Shown one piece after another: positions 25,099 to 33,822 of a DNA stretch of 48,656 bases. The DNA is from Thioalkalivibrio sp. (GTDB lineage Bacteria > Pseudomonadota > Gammaproteobacteria > Ectothiorhodospirales > Ectothiorhodospiraceae): contig SKJG01000059.1 in NCBI GenBank assembly GCA_007116035.1, forward strand, positions 1 to 48,656, in the 5' to 3' direction. The position numbers were made by a program, and so were the translations under genes. How positions within the stretch are numbered: position 1 is the first letter of the stretch; each line of letters starts with the position of its first letter. The notes below the pieces were generated by a model, which was not told where the DNA came from, searched no databases, and was given only the letters and a program-made list of their open reading frames with translations.

Positions 25099-26840
25099 GT
25101 TCTGATCCTTGCGGTGGCGCCCGAGCCCCCGCCTGCGCCGATGCGTCGGTGCAGGGCGAGATGAAGCGGCGTACGGGATTGCGGCACGCGGTGCACGAAG
25201 TTGTATCGCGCCACATGATAACTGGGATCGAAGCCGAAGAAATTCAGCCGCATGTGCCGCATCTCCTCTTCCCGGTAGTCTGCGAGCGGCCGCCGGGCCT
25301 CGTCCTGCCGGCGCCGCGCCTGCTTGGCTTGGAGACGCTCCGGCAGATCGGGCGCCGACGCCAGGTCCTCGGCGCGCACGGCGACCCGCTCGGCGAAGTC
25401 GCTGGCATCGCTGCCGAACACCGCATCGAGCAACCCAGCCTGCATCGCCTCCGGGGCGCCCAGCGGCAGGCGGTTCCCCATGATGGTCCGCGCGCCGTCG
25501 ATGCCAGCCCGCCGGGGCAGCAGATAGGTCCAGTATTCGGAACCGTACAGGTTGCCCATGTTCTTGTAGTGGGGGTTCAACACCACGCCGGGCGCAGCCC
25601 AGACCTCGTCCGCAGCCAGCGCAAGAAAGACGCCGCCGGCCCCCGCGTTGCCGCGCAGGGCCGCAATCACCAGCCGGTCGTCGGTCTCGATGATCGCCCG
25701 GGTCAGGTCGTTCATCGCCTCGATGTTGTCCCAGGAGGCGTCGGCGGAATTGTCCTCGGCCTCGATCCGGTGCAGGTGGATGCCGTTCGACCAGAAGTCG
25801 CTCCCGCCCAGCAGCACCAGCACGCGGGCGGATGTCTGCCGCAATCGTTCCCAGGCCACCAGCAACCGGCGGCACTGCTCGGCCGACATCGCCCCGTTGT
25901 GGAATTCGAAGGAGAGGTAGCCGACACCGCCCGCGGTGCGGCACTCGATCTCACGCCAGGTATGCCCGCCCCCCGCGGCAAAGGGGTCCAGCGGAACCTC
26001 CGGCACGCCGCTCAGGCGGTCGGCACCCAGCACCTGTCGCGCGGGCAGCTTCAGATCACCCTGCTCGGACCCGACCGCGCGCAGGTGCGTGATCCACACC
26101 GCCGCATCCCGGGTGGCCCGGCAGATCGCGCCGTCGCGGGTCGCGATCACCGCGCCCGGTTCCCCACGTAGACTGGACTCCGGCCAGGCGTTGAACAGGC
26201 GCACCGGCAACCCCAAGATCTCGTCGCGGACACCGGGGAACCCGTCGGCGGCCCGTATCCTCCGCAATACACCGGCCGTGCTGTCGCTGCCCCAGCAGAT
26301 GCGCCGCTGCGCGGCCTTGATCGCGGGCCGCCACCTCCCGCGACTGCCGTCCGGGTTTTTGGGCAGCGCCGTAGGCCGGAAGCCTGGATCTTGGAGCCTT
26401 CCCAGGGCGAGCGTGACCGCGCGGACCGCAGCATCGGTGACTTCGCGACGGTACAGGCTGCTCTTGGACCCTGCCCGCATCGGAAACCCCGCCGAGGCCC
26501 AGACATCGCCGGCATCCATCTGGGCATCGGCCTGGAGCACGGTCACGCCCCACTGTGCGGCGTCCTCCTCGATGGCCCAATCCAGCGCCGCCGGCCCGCG
26601 ATCGCCCACTGGACCCGGGTGCACGATCCAGCAGAGTGTGTGGCGCCATACCGACTCCGGAATCGCGCGCTTCAGGAACGGCGCGATCACCAGGTCCGGC
26701 CGGTACCGTGCGACGGCCTCCTCGGTCACCCGGTCGTTGATGTCGAACTCGATAGAGATCTCATGCCCCAGGCGCCGCAGTTCCACGAACAGGCGCTGGC
26801 TGAGGCTGTTGAAACTGTGAGTCAGGAACAGGATACGCAT
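25095..26840 (-). CDS. hypX: Hydrogenase maturation factor HypX (HoxX)
   Basis: A 581-residue two-domain enzyme. The N-terminal half resembles formyltransferases (MRILFLTHSFNSLSQRL, then IVHPGPVGDRGPAALDWAI). The C-terminal half (about from residue 280) resembles enoyl-CoA hydratases, with RGNAGAGGVFLALAADEVWAAPGVVLNPHYKNMGNLYGSEYWTY described in parts. HypX makes CO from a formyl carrier for the Fe(CN)2CO site of [NiFe]-hydrogenases, and is linked to aerobic or oxygen-tolerant hydrogen oxidation. The start MRILFLTH at 26840 fits the family; an ATG 15 bases upstream is possible. No strong ribosome site is seen. nikR follows with a four-base overlap. No hydrogenase or other hyp genes are in the window. 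Confidence 0.93.
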   Translation of the reverse strand: MRILFLTHSFNSLSQRLFVELRRLGHEISIEFDINDRVTEEAVARYRPDLVIAPFLKRAIPESVWRHTLCWIVHPGPVGDRGPAALDWAIEEDAAQWGVTVLQADAQMDAGDVWASAGFPMRAGSKSSLYRREVTDAAVRAVTLALGRLQDPGFRPTALPKNPDGSRGRWRPAIKAAQRRICWGSDSTAGVLRRIRAADGFPGVRDEILGLPVRLFNAWPESSLRGEPGAVIATRDGAICRATRDAAVWITHLRAVGSEQGDLKLPARQVLGADRLSGVPEVPLDPFAAGGGHTWREIECRTAGGVGYLSFEFHNGAMSAEQCRRLLVAWERLRQTSARVLVLLGGSDFWSNGIHLHRIEAEDNSADASWDNIEAMNDLTRAIIETDDRLVIAALRGNAGAGGVFLALAADEVWAAPGVVLNPHYKNMGNLYGSEYWTYLLPRRAGIDGARTIMGNRLPLGAPEAMQAGLLDAVFGSDASDFAERVAVRAEDLASAPDLPERLQAKQARRRQDEARRPLADYREEEMRHMRLNFFGFDPSYHVARYNFVHRVPQSRTPLHLALHRRIGAGGGSGATARIRT

Positions 26841-26888
26841 GGCGGACGCCAGCATAGCAACCGCCGATCCGCCCCGCGAGGCGGCGCC

Positions 26889-27989
26889 CTACGCGTATTC
26901 GGCGAGGCGGACGGGTTGACGCCGGGAGCCCCAGTTGCCGGGGCGAGGTTCGAAGTGCCCGGCGAGTGGTGTCGCGCAGACGCTGCAGCAACCATCCCGG
27001 TCCAGATTCCAGCCGGTGATCTCGTAGCCGGAGCGCCCGATGAGGCGCTGACCGCAGGCATGACAGTACGTAGACTGCCCGGCCGGATCGTAGGCGTTGC
27101 CCGTGTAGGCATACCGAAGCCCCGCATCCAGCGCGATGCGCCGGGCGCGGCGCAGGGTCTGCACCGGCGTCGGCGGATGACCGGTCATCCGGAAGTCGGG
27201 GTGGAACGCACTGAAGTGCATGGGTACCTGCGGCCCAAGTCTGTCCACGACCCAGTCGCACATCTTTCGGATCTCGTCGTCGCTGTCGTTTTCCCCAGGA
27301 ATCAGCAGGGTGGTCAGTTCCACCCAGACCTTCGTTTCCCGGACCAGCCACTCGAGGTTGTCCAGCACGGGCTGCAGGTGGGCACCCGTCAGCCGGTGAT
27401 AGAAACGTTCGGTGAAGGCCTTCAGGTCCACGTTTGCTGCGTCCATGCCGGCGTAGAACTCGGCCCGCGCCTCCTCGCTGATGTAGTTCGCGGTGACCGC
27501 AACCGTGCGTACGCCAGCGTCGCGGCACGCGGCCGCGACATCCTGGGCGTACTCGTGAAAGATCACCGGATCGTTGTAGGTGAAGGCCACCGAGCGGCAA
27601 CCCGATGCCACGGCTGCGCGGGCGATCGTCGCCGGATCGGCGCGATCCATCAGGGTGTCGAGTTCGCGCGACTTGCTGATGTCCCAGTTCTGGCAGAATT
27701 TGCAGGCGAGATTGCAGCCGGCGGTACCGAAGGACAGCACCGGGGTACCCGGCAGGAAATGGTTCAGCGGTTTTTTCTCGATCGGGTCGATGCAGTAGCC
27801 GCTGGAACGCCCGTAGGTCGTCAAGACCACCGCGCCATCCAGGTTGGCTCGCACGAAGCAGGCACCCCGCTGACCGGGCTTCATCCGGCAAAGCCTGGGG
27901 CACAGATCGCACTGGACACGGCCATCCGCCAACGTCCGCCAGAAGCGGGTCGGAACGGTGAACTCATCCCTGCCGACAACCTCCGTCAT
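26889..27989 (-). CDS. amrS: AmmeMemoRadiSam system radical SAM enzyme
   Basis: A 366-residue radical SAM protein related to pyruvate formate-lyase activators. The [4Fe-4S] motif is CNLACKFC near residue 92, preceded by an N-terminal CDLCPRLCRMKPGQRGAC cluster (cysteines from about residue 27). IDPIEKKPLNHFLPG and SFGTAGCN are the family signatures. A C-terminal region with CHACGQRLIGRSGYEI and CSVCATPL forms a likely zinc ribbon. It is divergent from memo and ammecr1 across a 141-bp intergenic region. The three genes form the AmmeMemoRadiSam system; the reaction is unknown. GGAGAG precedes the ATG. Confidence 0.95.
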   Translation of the reverse strand: MTEVVGRDEFTVPTRFWRTLADGRVQCDLCPRLCRMKPGQRGACFVRANLDGAVVLTTYGRSSGYCIDPIEKKPLNHFLPGTPVLSFGTAGCNLACKFCQNWDISKSRELDTLMDRADPATIARAAVASGCRSVAFTYNDPVIFHEYAQDVAAACRDAGVRTVAVTANYISEEARAEFYAGMDAANVDLKAFTERFYHRLTGAHLQPVLDNLEWLVRETKVWVELTTLLIPGENDSDDEIRKMCDWVVDRLGPQVPMHFSAFHPDFRMTGHPPTPVQTLRRARRIALDAGLRYAYTGNAYDPAGQSTYCHACGQRLIGRSGYEITGWNLDRDGCCSVCATPLAGHFEPRPGNWGSRRQPVRLAEYA

Positions 27990-28130
27990 GTCTCTCCGTC
28001 ATTCTTGAAATATCTTCCTCCTTTCAGACACATGCCCCTTTGCGCAGTTCCGCGCGGGCATCCCGTCCCGGAGACGCAACCGTCGTCCACCGGGATGGTC
28101 CAAGCGTTTAGACGGAAATGAGAGAAGGTC

Positions 28131-28934
28131 ATGAATGCACAACCGAATATTCGCCAACCCGCGGTTGCCGGCCTGTTCTACCCGGAGGATGCGACCACGC
28201 TGAAGCAGCAGATCCTTGCCTTGATGGCGCAGGCGTCTCCGCGCGGCAAGCTGGACTGGCACCCCAAGGCACTGGTCGCCCCGCATGCGGGGCTCCCCTA
28301 CTCCGGGCCGGTGGCTGCCTCGGCCTACGCTGCACTGGGCACCGGCGCGGACCAGATCCGCAAGGTGGTCCTGCTCGGCCCCTCGCACCGGGTACCGTTC
28401 CGCGGCGTCGCAACCACGGCGGCGACCGCGTATCGGACGCCTCTCGGAGAGGTTCCGATCGACCGCACGGCGGTCGATGCCATCGGCGGGCTTCCCGGGG
28501 TGACCCGCCTTGACGAGGCGCATGGGCCGGAACACAGCCTGGAGGTCCATCTGCCGTTTCTGCAGGTGGTCCTGCATGACTTCACGTTGGTGCCTCTGGT
28601 GGTCGGAGAGGCCGGGCCGGAGACCGTTGCAGAGATTCTGGAGCGGCTCTGGGGCGGTCCCGAGACCCTGATCGTCGTCAGCTCGGACCTGTCGCACTAC
28701 CACGACTACCTGACCGCCCAGGCGCTCGACGCGGAAACCTCCCGGGCGATCGAATCCTGTGACGAGGGCCAGCTGGATCCATACACGGCCTGCGGCTACC
28801 AGCCACTGGCGGGTCTTTTGCGGGCGGCGCGCAGGCGCGGTCTGAGAATCGAGACGCTGGACCTGCGCAATTCCGGCGATACCGCCGGTCCGCGCAGGGA
28901 AGTGGTGGGTTATGGCGCCTGGGCGTTCCACTGA
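28131..28934 (+). CDS. amrB: AmmeMemoRadiSam system protein B (Memo family)
   Basis: A 267-residue MEMO1-family protein. The start NIRQPAVAGLFYPEDATTLK is characteristic, followed by ALVAPHAGLPYSGPVAASAYA, VVLLGPSHRVPFRGVA, EHSLEVHLPFLQVVL and VVSSDLSHYHDYLTA. The three conserved His (in PHAGL, EHSLEVH and SHYHDY) correspond to the metal-site histidines described for MEMO-type folds, which resemble class III extradiol dioxygenases. An AMMECR1-domain protein follows. The ATG is preceded by AGAAGG with close spacing. Chemistry is not established. Confidence 0.95.
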   Translation: MNAQPNIRQPAVAGLFYPEDATTLKQQILALMAQASPRGKLDWHPKALVAPHAGLPYSGPVAASAYAALGTGADQIRKVVLLGPSHRVPFRGVATTAATAYRTPLGEVPIDRTAVDAIGGLPGVTRLDEAHGPEHSLEVHLPFLQVVLHDFTLVPLVVGEAGPETVAEILERLWGGPETLIVVSSDLSHYHDYLTAQALDAETSRAIESCDEGQLDPYTACGYQPLAGLLRAARRRGLRIETLDLRNSGDTAGPRREVVGYGAWAFH

Positions 28935-29511
28935 GTCGATGGCCCCGGCCTGGGGCACGGGCGTGCGTGACCGGCTGCTGGAGATCGCCGCGCAGGGCGT
29001 GCGCCATGCGGCGGAACGGCTTCCGACCCCGGTCATCGACCCGCGCCGGGAAACCGGGTTGCTGCTGCATCCCGGCGCCAGCTTCGTCACCCTGAAGCGC
29101 GCGGGGACGCTGCGCGGCTGCATCGGCAGTCTGGAACCCACCCGTCCGCTCGCCGAGGACGTCGCGGAAAACGCCTATGCGGCCGCGCGGCGGGACCCCC
29201 GCTTCCCCGGACTCGAGGTCTGGGAGCTTGCCGGGCTGCAGCTGTCGGTCGCCACCCTCGGGCCCCATGAAACACTGCGCATCGAGACGCGCGACGCGCT
29301 GCTCGCGGCGCTGCGCCCGGGCATCGACGGCCTGGTCGTGCGTAGCGGCGCGCTGAGGGCCACATTCCTGCCCGCGGTGTGGGAGCAGTTGCCGGATCCG
29401 GCGGACTTCATCGACGCGCTGTGGCACAAGGCCCGGCTGACACCGGGCGCATGGCCGGAGCAACTCCAACTCAGCCGCTATCGCGTCGAAACCGTGGACA
29501 CCCGTCTGTGA
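28912..29511 (+). CDS. amrA: AmmeMemoRadiSam system protein A (AMMECR1 domain)
   Basis: A 199-residue AMMECR1-domain protein. The hallmark LRGCIGSLEPTRPLAEDVAENAYAAARRDPRF (in parts) is present, with GCIG giving a conserved Cys. ISVLG-type and DGLVVRSG-like segments follow, with FLPAVWEQLPDPADFIDALWHKA near the end. The ATG at 28912 overlaps the memo gene by 23 bases; a second in-frame ATG at 28939, five bases after the memo stop, is an alternative that gives 190 residues. It is the third part of the AmmeMemoRadiSam set. The function is unknown. Confidence 0.93.
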   Translation: MAPGRSTESMAPAWGTGVRDRLLEIAAQGVRHAAERLPTPVIDPRRETGLLLHPGASFVTLKRAGTLRGCIGSLEPTRPLAEDVAENAYAAARRDPRFPGLEVWELAGLQLSVATLGPHETLRIETRDALLAALRPGIDGLVVRSGALRATFLPAVWEQLPDPADFIDALWHKARLTPGAWPEQLQLSRYRVETVDTRL

Positions 29512-29672
29512 TCGCGACGCCGTCCAACGGCAGGCGGGCTGCCCGATCTCGAATCTGCTAAGCTCGAACCGATCCTCTGCTTCAGACAAACCGCGTTGAC
29601 CGCCGCCGGCAGCTCCGGCGTATCGGGTCAAGACGCGCCTCAATGACTCCAGATACGCGAGGTTTTCCACTC

Positions 29673-30311
29673 ATGACTTCACGACTCTCCGGCCCGTTGC
29701 TGGTCTCCCTCCTGGCCATGGCGCTTGTGGCCTGCTCCCCGGAACAAACCCCCGAGATGGACGCCGTGACCGACCCGGTAGTGCCAACCCAGCAGCCCCG
29801 ACCCATGGCGGAACAGGTGCCGCCCGCAGCCGCCCAGGGCGCGGTCGCCGGTCTGTCCTGGTCCGTGCCCGCGGCCTGGGTTACGCAGTCGCAACGCCCG
29901 ATGCGGGTGGCGACCTACCACACCAGCGCGGCCGAGGGGGATGGCGATCCGGGCGAGATTGCAGTGTTCTATTTCGGTCCCGGCGAAGGCGGCACGGTGG
30001 ACGCCAATGTCGACCGCTGGTTCCAGCAGTTCGACCAGGACGATGGCCGTCCAACGAGCGAAGTGGCCGAGCAGGAGACCATGGATGTCAATGGCACCCG
30101 CGTGACGCTGGTCCGGGCCAGTGGTACCTACAACGCCGCCGCCGGTCCCATGGCACCCAGGGCCGACCTGCGGCCGGGCTACCGGCTGATCGGCGCGATC
30201 GCGGAAGGTCCGGAAGGTGCGGTGTTCTTCAAGTTCACGGGGCCTGAGAACACGGTTCAAGAGGAAGAGTCACGCTTCATGAGCATGGTGGAATCCATCC
30301 GGCCGATGTGA
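29673..30311 (+). CDS. Lipoprotein of unknown function
   Basis: A 212-residue protein with a lipoprotein signal: MTSRLSGPLLVSLLAMALVAC, lipobox LVAC, Cys at residue 21. A proline- and glutamine-rich linker to about residue 52 is followed by a domain beginning GAVAGLSWSVPAAW. The domain continues with WVTQSQRPMRVATYHT, GEIAVFYFGPGEGGTVDANVDRWFQQF and a closing VQEEESRFMSMVESIRPM. This layout is seen in small periplasmic lipoproteins of unknown role in gammaproteobacteria. The ATG at 29673 was chosen for the signal peptide; an in-frame ATG lies ten codons upstream. No partner is nearby. Confidence 0.8.
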   Translation: MTSRLSGPLLVSLLAMALVACSPEQTPEMDAVTDPVVPTQQPRPMAEQVPPAAAQGAVAGLSWSVPAAWVTQSQRPMRVATYHTSAAEGDGDPGEIAVFYFGPGEGGTVDANVDRWFQQFDQDDGRPTSEVAEQETMDVNGTRVTLVRASGTYNAAAGPMAPRADLRPGYRLIGAIAEGPEGAVFFKFTGPENTVQEEESRFMSMVESIRPM

Positions 30312-30644
30312 TTACGCCGATGCGCACCCCTGCCGACGGCACGCATGGGCGTGCCCGGCGCGGGCGCGTGGCCTTGCTGTCGACGAGATCATGGCGCTGC
30401 CGCCCGCACCACCCGCTCGTACCGGCGTCGTGGTGCCACCAGCCCTGCGCTTCACGGACGTGACCGAAAAGGCGGGGCTGGGTCGGCGTAACCATTACCG
30501 CGGTCGGAAGGGCCCGCATACGCGACCGCGCAGGTTGCGGCGGTCGGGATCGGGGGCATGGCCCGCGGGGCGCCAAGTCGCCGCCCGCCGTTTGAGCGAG
30601 ATACCCGCATCTGATCAACCTTCGACAATCCTAGGGGTAAGAGC
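30312..30644. other. 333-bp gap with a possible FG-GAP-type remnant
   Basis: No clear gene is seen. The plus-strand frame at 30391-30669 would encode LRFTDVTEKAGLGRR. The phrase FTDVTEKAGL is the usual start of FG-GAP/CRTAC1-type beta-propeller repeats, but what follows is Arg/Gly-rich and lacks the expected GDYDNDGD motif. It may be a decayed fragment. The end of the gap supplies the gnd leader, with AGGGGTAAGAGC before the ATG. Confidence 0.4.
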
Positions 30645-32093
30645 ATGGCAAAGGCAGATATCGGCCTGATCGGACTCGCCGTCATGGGCCAGAACCTGGT
30701 TCTCAACATGGCCGATCACGGCTACCGGGTGGCGGTCTTCAACCGCACCACGAGCCGGGTGGACGAATTCATGGAGGGACCGGCAAGGGGCCACTCCATC
30801 ATCGGCTGCCACAGCATGGAGGAACTGGTGGAGAGCCTGGAGCGGCCCCGCAGGGTCATGCTGATGGTCAAGGCGGGGGCGGTCGTCGATCAGTTCATCG
30901 ACAGCCTGGTGCCGTTGCTGGACCCCGGCGACGTGATCATCGACGGTGGCAACTCGCACTATCCCGACTCCACGCGGCGCACCCGGGAGTTGCGGGAAAA
31001 AGGCCTGCGCTTCATCGGCACTGGCATCTCGGGCGGCGAGGAAGGTGCCCGCCACGGACCGTCGATCATGCCGGGCGGCGACCCGGAAGCCTGGCCCCTG
31101 GTCCAGGAGATCTTCCAGTCCATCGCCGCGCAGGTCGATGGCGAGCCCTGCTGCCGCTGGGTCGGCCCCGACGGCGCCGGGCACTTCGTCAAGATGGTGC
31201 ACAACGGCATCGAGTACGGCGACATGCAGCTGATCAGCGAGGCCTACGCGCTGATGGACCGAGCGCTGGACATGGACCATGACGCCATGGCCGCGGTATT
31301 TGCCGACTGGAACAAGGGCGTCCTGGATTCCTACCTGATCGAAATCACCGCCGAGATCCTGGCCACCAAGGACACCGACGGCGCCCCGCTGGTCACCCGT
31401 ATCCTGGACGCCGCCGGACAGAAGGGCACGGGCAAGTGGACCGGGATCAGCGCCCTGGAGCTCGGAGTGCCCCTGACCCTGATCGGCGAGGCCGTCTTCG
31501 CACGCGTGCTCTCGTCGCTGAAGGACGAACGCGTTCGAGCCGCGGAAATCCTGGGCTGCCCGGAACGGCAGGAGCCGGCTGCATCCGGCGACGATCTGGA
31601 GGCCCTGCACGACGCCCTGTACGCGTCCAAGATCATCTCCTACGCTCAGGGCTTCATGCTGATGCGCGAGGCCGCGCGGGTCGAGGGCTGGACGCTGGAC
31701 TACGGCGACATCGCCCTGATGTGGCGTGGCGGCTGCATCATCCGCAGCGCCTTCCTGAGCGACATCAAGGCCGCCTACGACCAGGACCCACAGTTGCAAA
31801 ACCTGGTACTCGACGGGTTCTTCACCCGCGCGCTAAAGGAGGCCGACGCCGGCTGGCGGCGCGCCGTGACGCTGGCGATCGGACACGGCGTCGCGACGCC
31901 GGCCTTCGCCTCGGCGCTCAGCTATTTCGATGGCTACCGCAGCGCGCGCCTGCCGGCCAGCCTGCTGCAGGCACAGCGCGACTACTTCGGCGCGCATCGC
32001 TATGAGCGGGTCGATCGCGACCGCGGCACCTTCTTCCACACGGACTGGACCGGGCGCGGCGGCGATGTGGCCTCGTCCACCTACGAGGCCTGA
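30645..32093 (+). CDS. gnd: 6-phosphogluconate dehydrogenase (decarboxylating)
   Basis: A 482-residue enzyme that oxidises 6-phosphogluconate to ribulose-5-phosphate, CO2 and NADPH. The N-terminal nucleotide-binding motif GLAVMGQNLVLNMADHGY and the NRTTSRVDEF segment are typical of the NADP enzyme. IDGGNSHYPDSTRRT, GISGGEEGARHGPSIMPGG and MVHNGIEYGDMQLISEAY hold catalytic residues, and GTGKWTGISALELGVPLTLIGEAVFAR follows. Full length for the family. zwf starts four bases after the stop, so the pair is an operon of the oxidative pentose phosphate route. Confidence 0.97.
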   Translation: MAKADIGLIGLAVMGQNLVLNMADHGYRVAVFNRTTSRVDEFMEGPARGHSIIGCHSMEELVESLERPRRVMLMVKAGAVVDQFIDSLVPLLDPGDVIIDGGNSHYPDSTRRTRELREKGLRFIGTGISGGEEGARHGPSIMPGGDPEAWPLVQEIFQSIAAQVDGEPCCRWVGPDGAGHFVKMVHNGIEYGDMQLISEAYALMDRALDMDHDAMAAVFADWNKGVLDSYLIEITAEILATKDTDGAPLVTRILDAAGQKGTGKWTGISALELGVPLTLIGEAVFARVLSSLKDERVRAAEILGCPERQEPAASGDDLEALHDALYASKIISYAQGFMLMREAARVEGWTLDYGDIALMWRGGCIIRSAFLSDIKAAYDQDPQLQNLVLDGFFTRALKEADAGWRRAVTLAIGHGVATPAFASALSYFDGYRSARLPASLLQAQRDYFGAHRYERVDRDRGTFFHTDWTGRGGDVASSTYEA

Positions 32094-32096
32094 GCC

Positions 32097-33590
32097 ATGG
32101 AGCATACCCTCTCCCCCTGCACCCTGATCATCTTCGGCTCCACCGGAGATCTGTCGCGGGTCAAGCTGATGCCGGCGCTGTACCACCTGGAAGCGGCTGG
32201 CCGCCTGCCCGAATCCTGCCGCATCGTCGCCACCGGGCGGCGCCCCTGGGACCGTGAACGCTGGCTCAAGGAGATGCGGGGCATGCTCGAGGGGCAGGTC
32301 CGTGGAACCATCGAACCCTCGATCCTGGAGCGACTGGAAGCCCGCCAGGACTATTTCCGCGGCGATATCACCGACCCCGAAATGTACACCGCGCTCGCGC
32401 GGTGGCTGGGCGAGCAAAGCGACCTTCCGAACAATCTCGCGATCTATCTGGCCATCCGCCCCGCAGAGTTCGGCGTGGTGACCGAAAATCTCAGCAAAAC
32501 CGGGTTGCTCACGCAGGACGGGAACTGGCGGCGGGTGGTGATCGAAAAGCCCTTCGGCTACGACCTGGAGAGCGCCCAGGCACTGCAGAAAAGGCTGGCC
32601 CGTTTCCTGGAAGAGGAACAGATCTACCGCATCGATCATTACCTGGGCAAGGAGATGGTGCGCAACCTCCTCGTGTTCCGCTTCGCCAACTCGATGCTCG
32701 AACCACTCTGGAACCGCAATTTCATCGACCACGTGCAGATCACCCAGGCCGAAACCCTCGGTGTGGGTACCCGCGCCGCTTACTACGACAGCGCCGGGGC
32801 GCTTCGCGACATGCTGCAAAGCCACCTGATGCAGCTGTTCACCCTGGTGGCGATGGAACCCCCCGCCTCCATGGCCGCCGAGGACCTCCGCGATGAGAAG
32901 GTCAAGGTGCTGAAATCGGTGCGTCCGATCACCCCCGGCGCGGTACACGCCCAGGCCTTTCGCGCGCAGTACGGTCCGGGAATCATCAACGGCGAGAGGG
33001 TCCGGGGTTATCTGCAAGAGGCTGACGTGCCTGCCGACAGCGTAACCGAGACCTACGCGGCCATGAAGCTCTACGTGGACAACTGGCGCTGGCGGGGCGT
33101 GCCCTTCTATCTGCGCACCGGCAAACGCATGGCCGAGGGTGCGTCGCACATCATGATCCGTTTCAAACAGCCGCCACAGCAGCTGTTTCGCGGCACCCAG
33201 GTCCAGAACGTCGAGCGGAACTGGCTGGCGATCGGGGTCCAGCCCTGCGAGTGCATCAGCCTGCAACTGACGGCCAAGCAGCTCGGGCTGGAAATGAAGA
33301 CCCGGCAAGTCAGCCTGGATACCGGCCTGAGCCCGGTCAAAGGCTCCGCGACCGGAGCCTACGAAGGGCTGCTCCTCGACATCATGGAAGGCGACCGTTC
33401 CCTGTTCCTGCGCTACGACGAGGTGGAATATGCCTGGCGCATCGTCGATGCCGTGCTGAAAACGTGGTCCGTGGAGCGGGACTTCATCCACACCTACCCA
33501 GCGGGAAGCTGGGGCCCAATGGAAAGCCGCCGCATGTTCGAAGAGGAGATCGACGAATGGCGGAACAGCATCAAGGTAGGCAGCGGTTGA
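32097..33590 (+). CDS. zwf: Glucose-6-phosphate 1-dehydrogenase
   Basis: A 497-residue enzyme oxidising glucose-6-phosphate to 6-phosphogluconolactone with NADP. The N-terminal [18 protein letters not shown] is the nucleotide motif; [15 protein letters not shown] carries the substrate-binding His. [12 protein letters not shown] and the C-terminal YPAGSWGP match the family. The start follows the gnd stop with a three-base gap. No 6-phosphogluconolactonase gene lies in this pair or elsewhere in the window. Confidence 0.97.
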   Translation: MEHTLSPCTLIIFGSTGDLSRVKLMPALYHLEAAGRLPESCRIVATGRRPWDRERWLKEMRGMLEGQVRGTIEPSILERLEARQDYFRGDITDPEMYTALARWLGEQSDLPNNLAIYLAIRPAEFGVVTENLSKTGLLTQDGNWRRVVIEKPFGYDLESAQALQKRLARFLEEEQIYRIDHYLGKEMVRNLLVFRFANSMLEPLWNRNFIDHVQITQAETLGVGTRAAYYDSAGALRDMLQSHLMQLFTLVAMEPPASMAAEDLRDEKVKVLKSVRPITPGAVHAQAFRAQYGPGIINGERVRGYLQEADVPADSVTETYAAMKLYVDNWRWRGVPFYLRTGKRMAEGASHIMIRFKQPPQQLFRGTQVQNVERNWLAIGVQPCECISLQLTAKQLGLEMKTRQVSLDTGLSPVKGSATGAYEGLLLDIMEGDRSLFLRYDEVEYAWRIVDAVLKTWSVERDFIHTYPAGSWGPMESRRMFEEEIDEWRNSIKVGSG

Positions 33591-33822
33591 CCTGGAAGCC
33601 ACGGTCTTGTTCCACCCCGGGTTACCGGTACCCGCGGCCTCGGGCGAGCTTCACCTTCCGGTGTACAGGTTCGGGGCGGCTGCGGCTGCCGTTTCGTGTG
33701 AAAACAGACCCGTCCCGCGCCTATTCACAATCCAGGGGCCCGGGGCGTATGATCGAGGCGGCAGGTGACCGCAGAGCGTGGCGAGACCGCAGCGAGGACT
33801 GCCGTCTTTGTTCATCCTAAGC

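Noticed and set aside
30391-30669. 92-codon plus-strand frame before gnd as a gene
   Set aside because: It overlaps the gnd start, is Arg-rich and has similarity at most in one ten-residue phrase.
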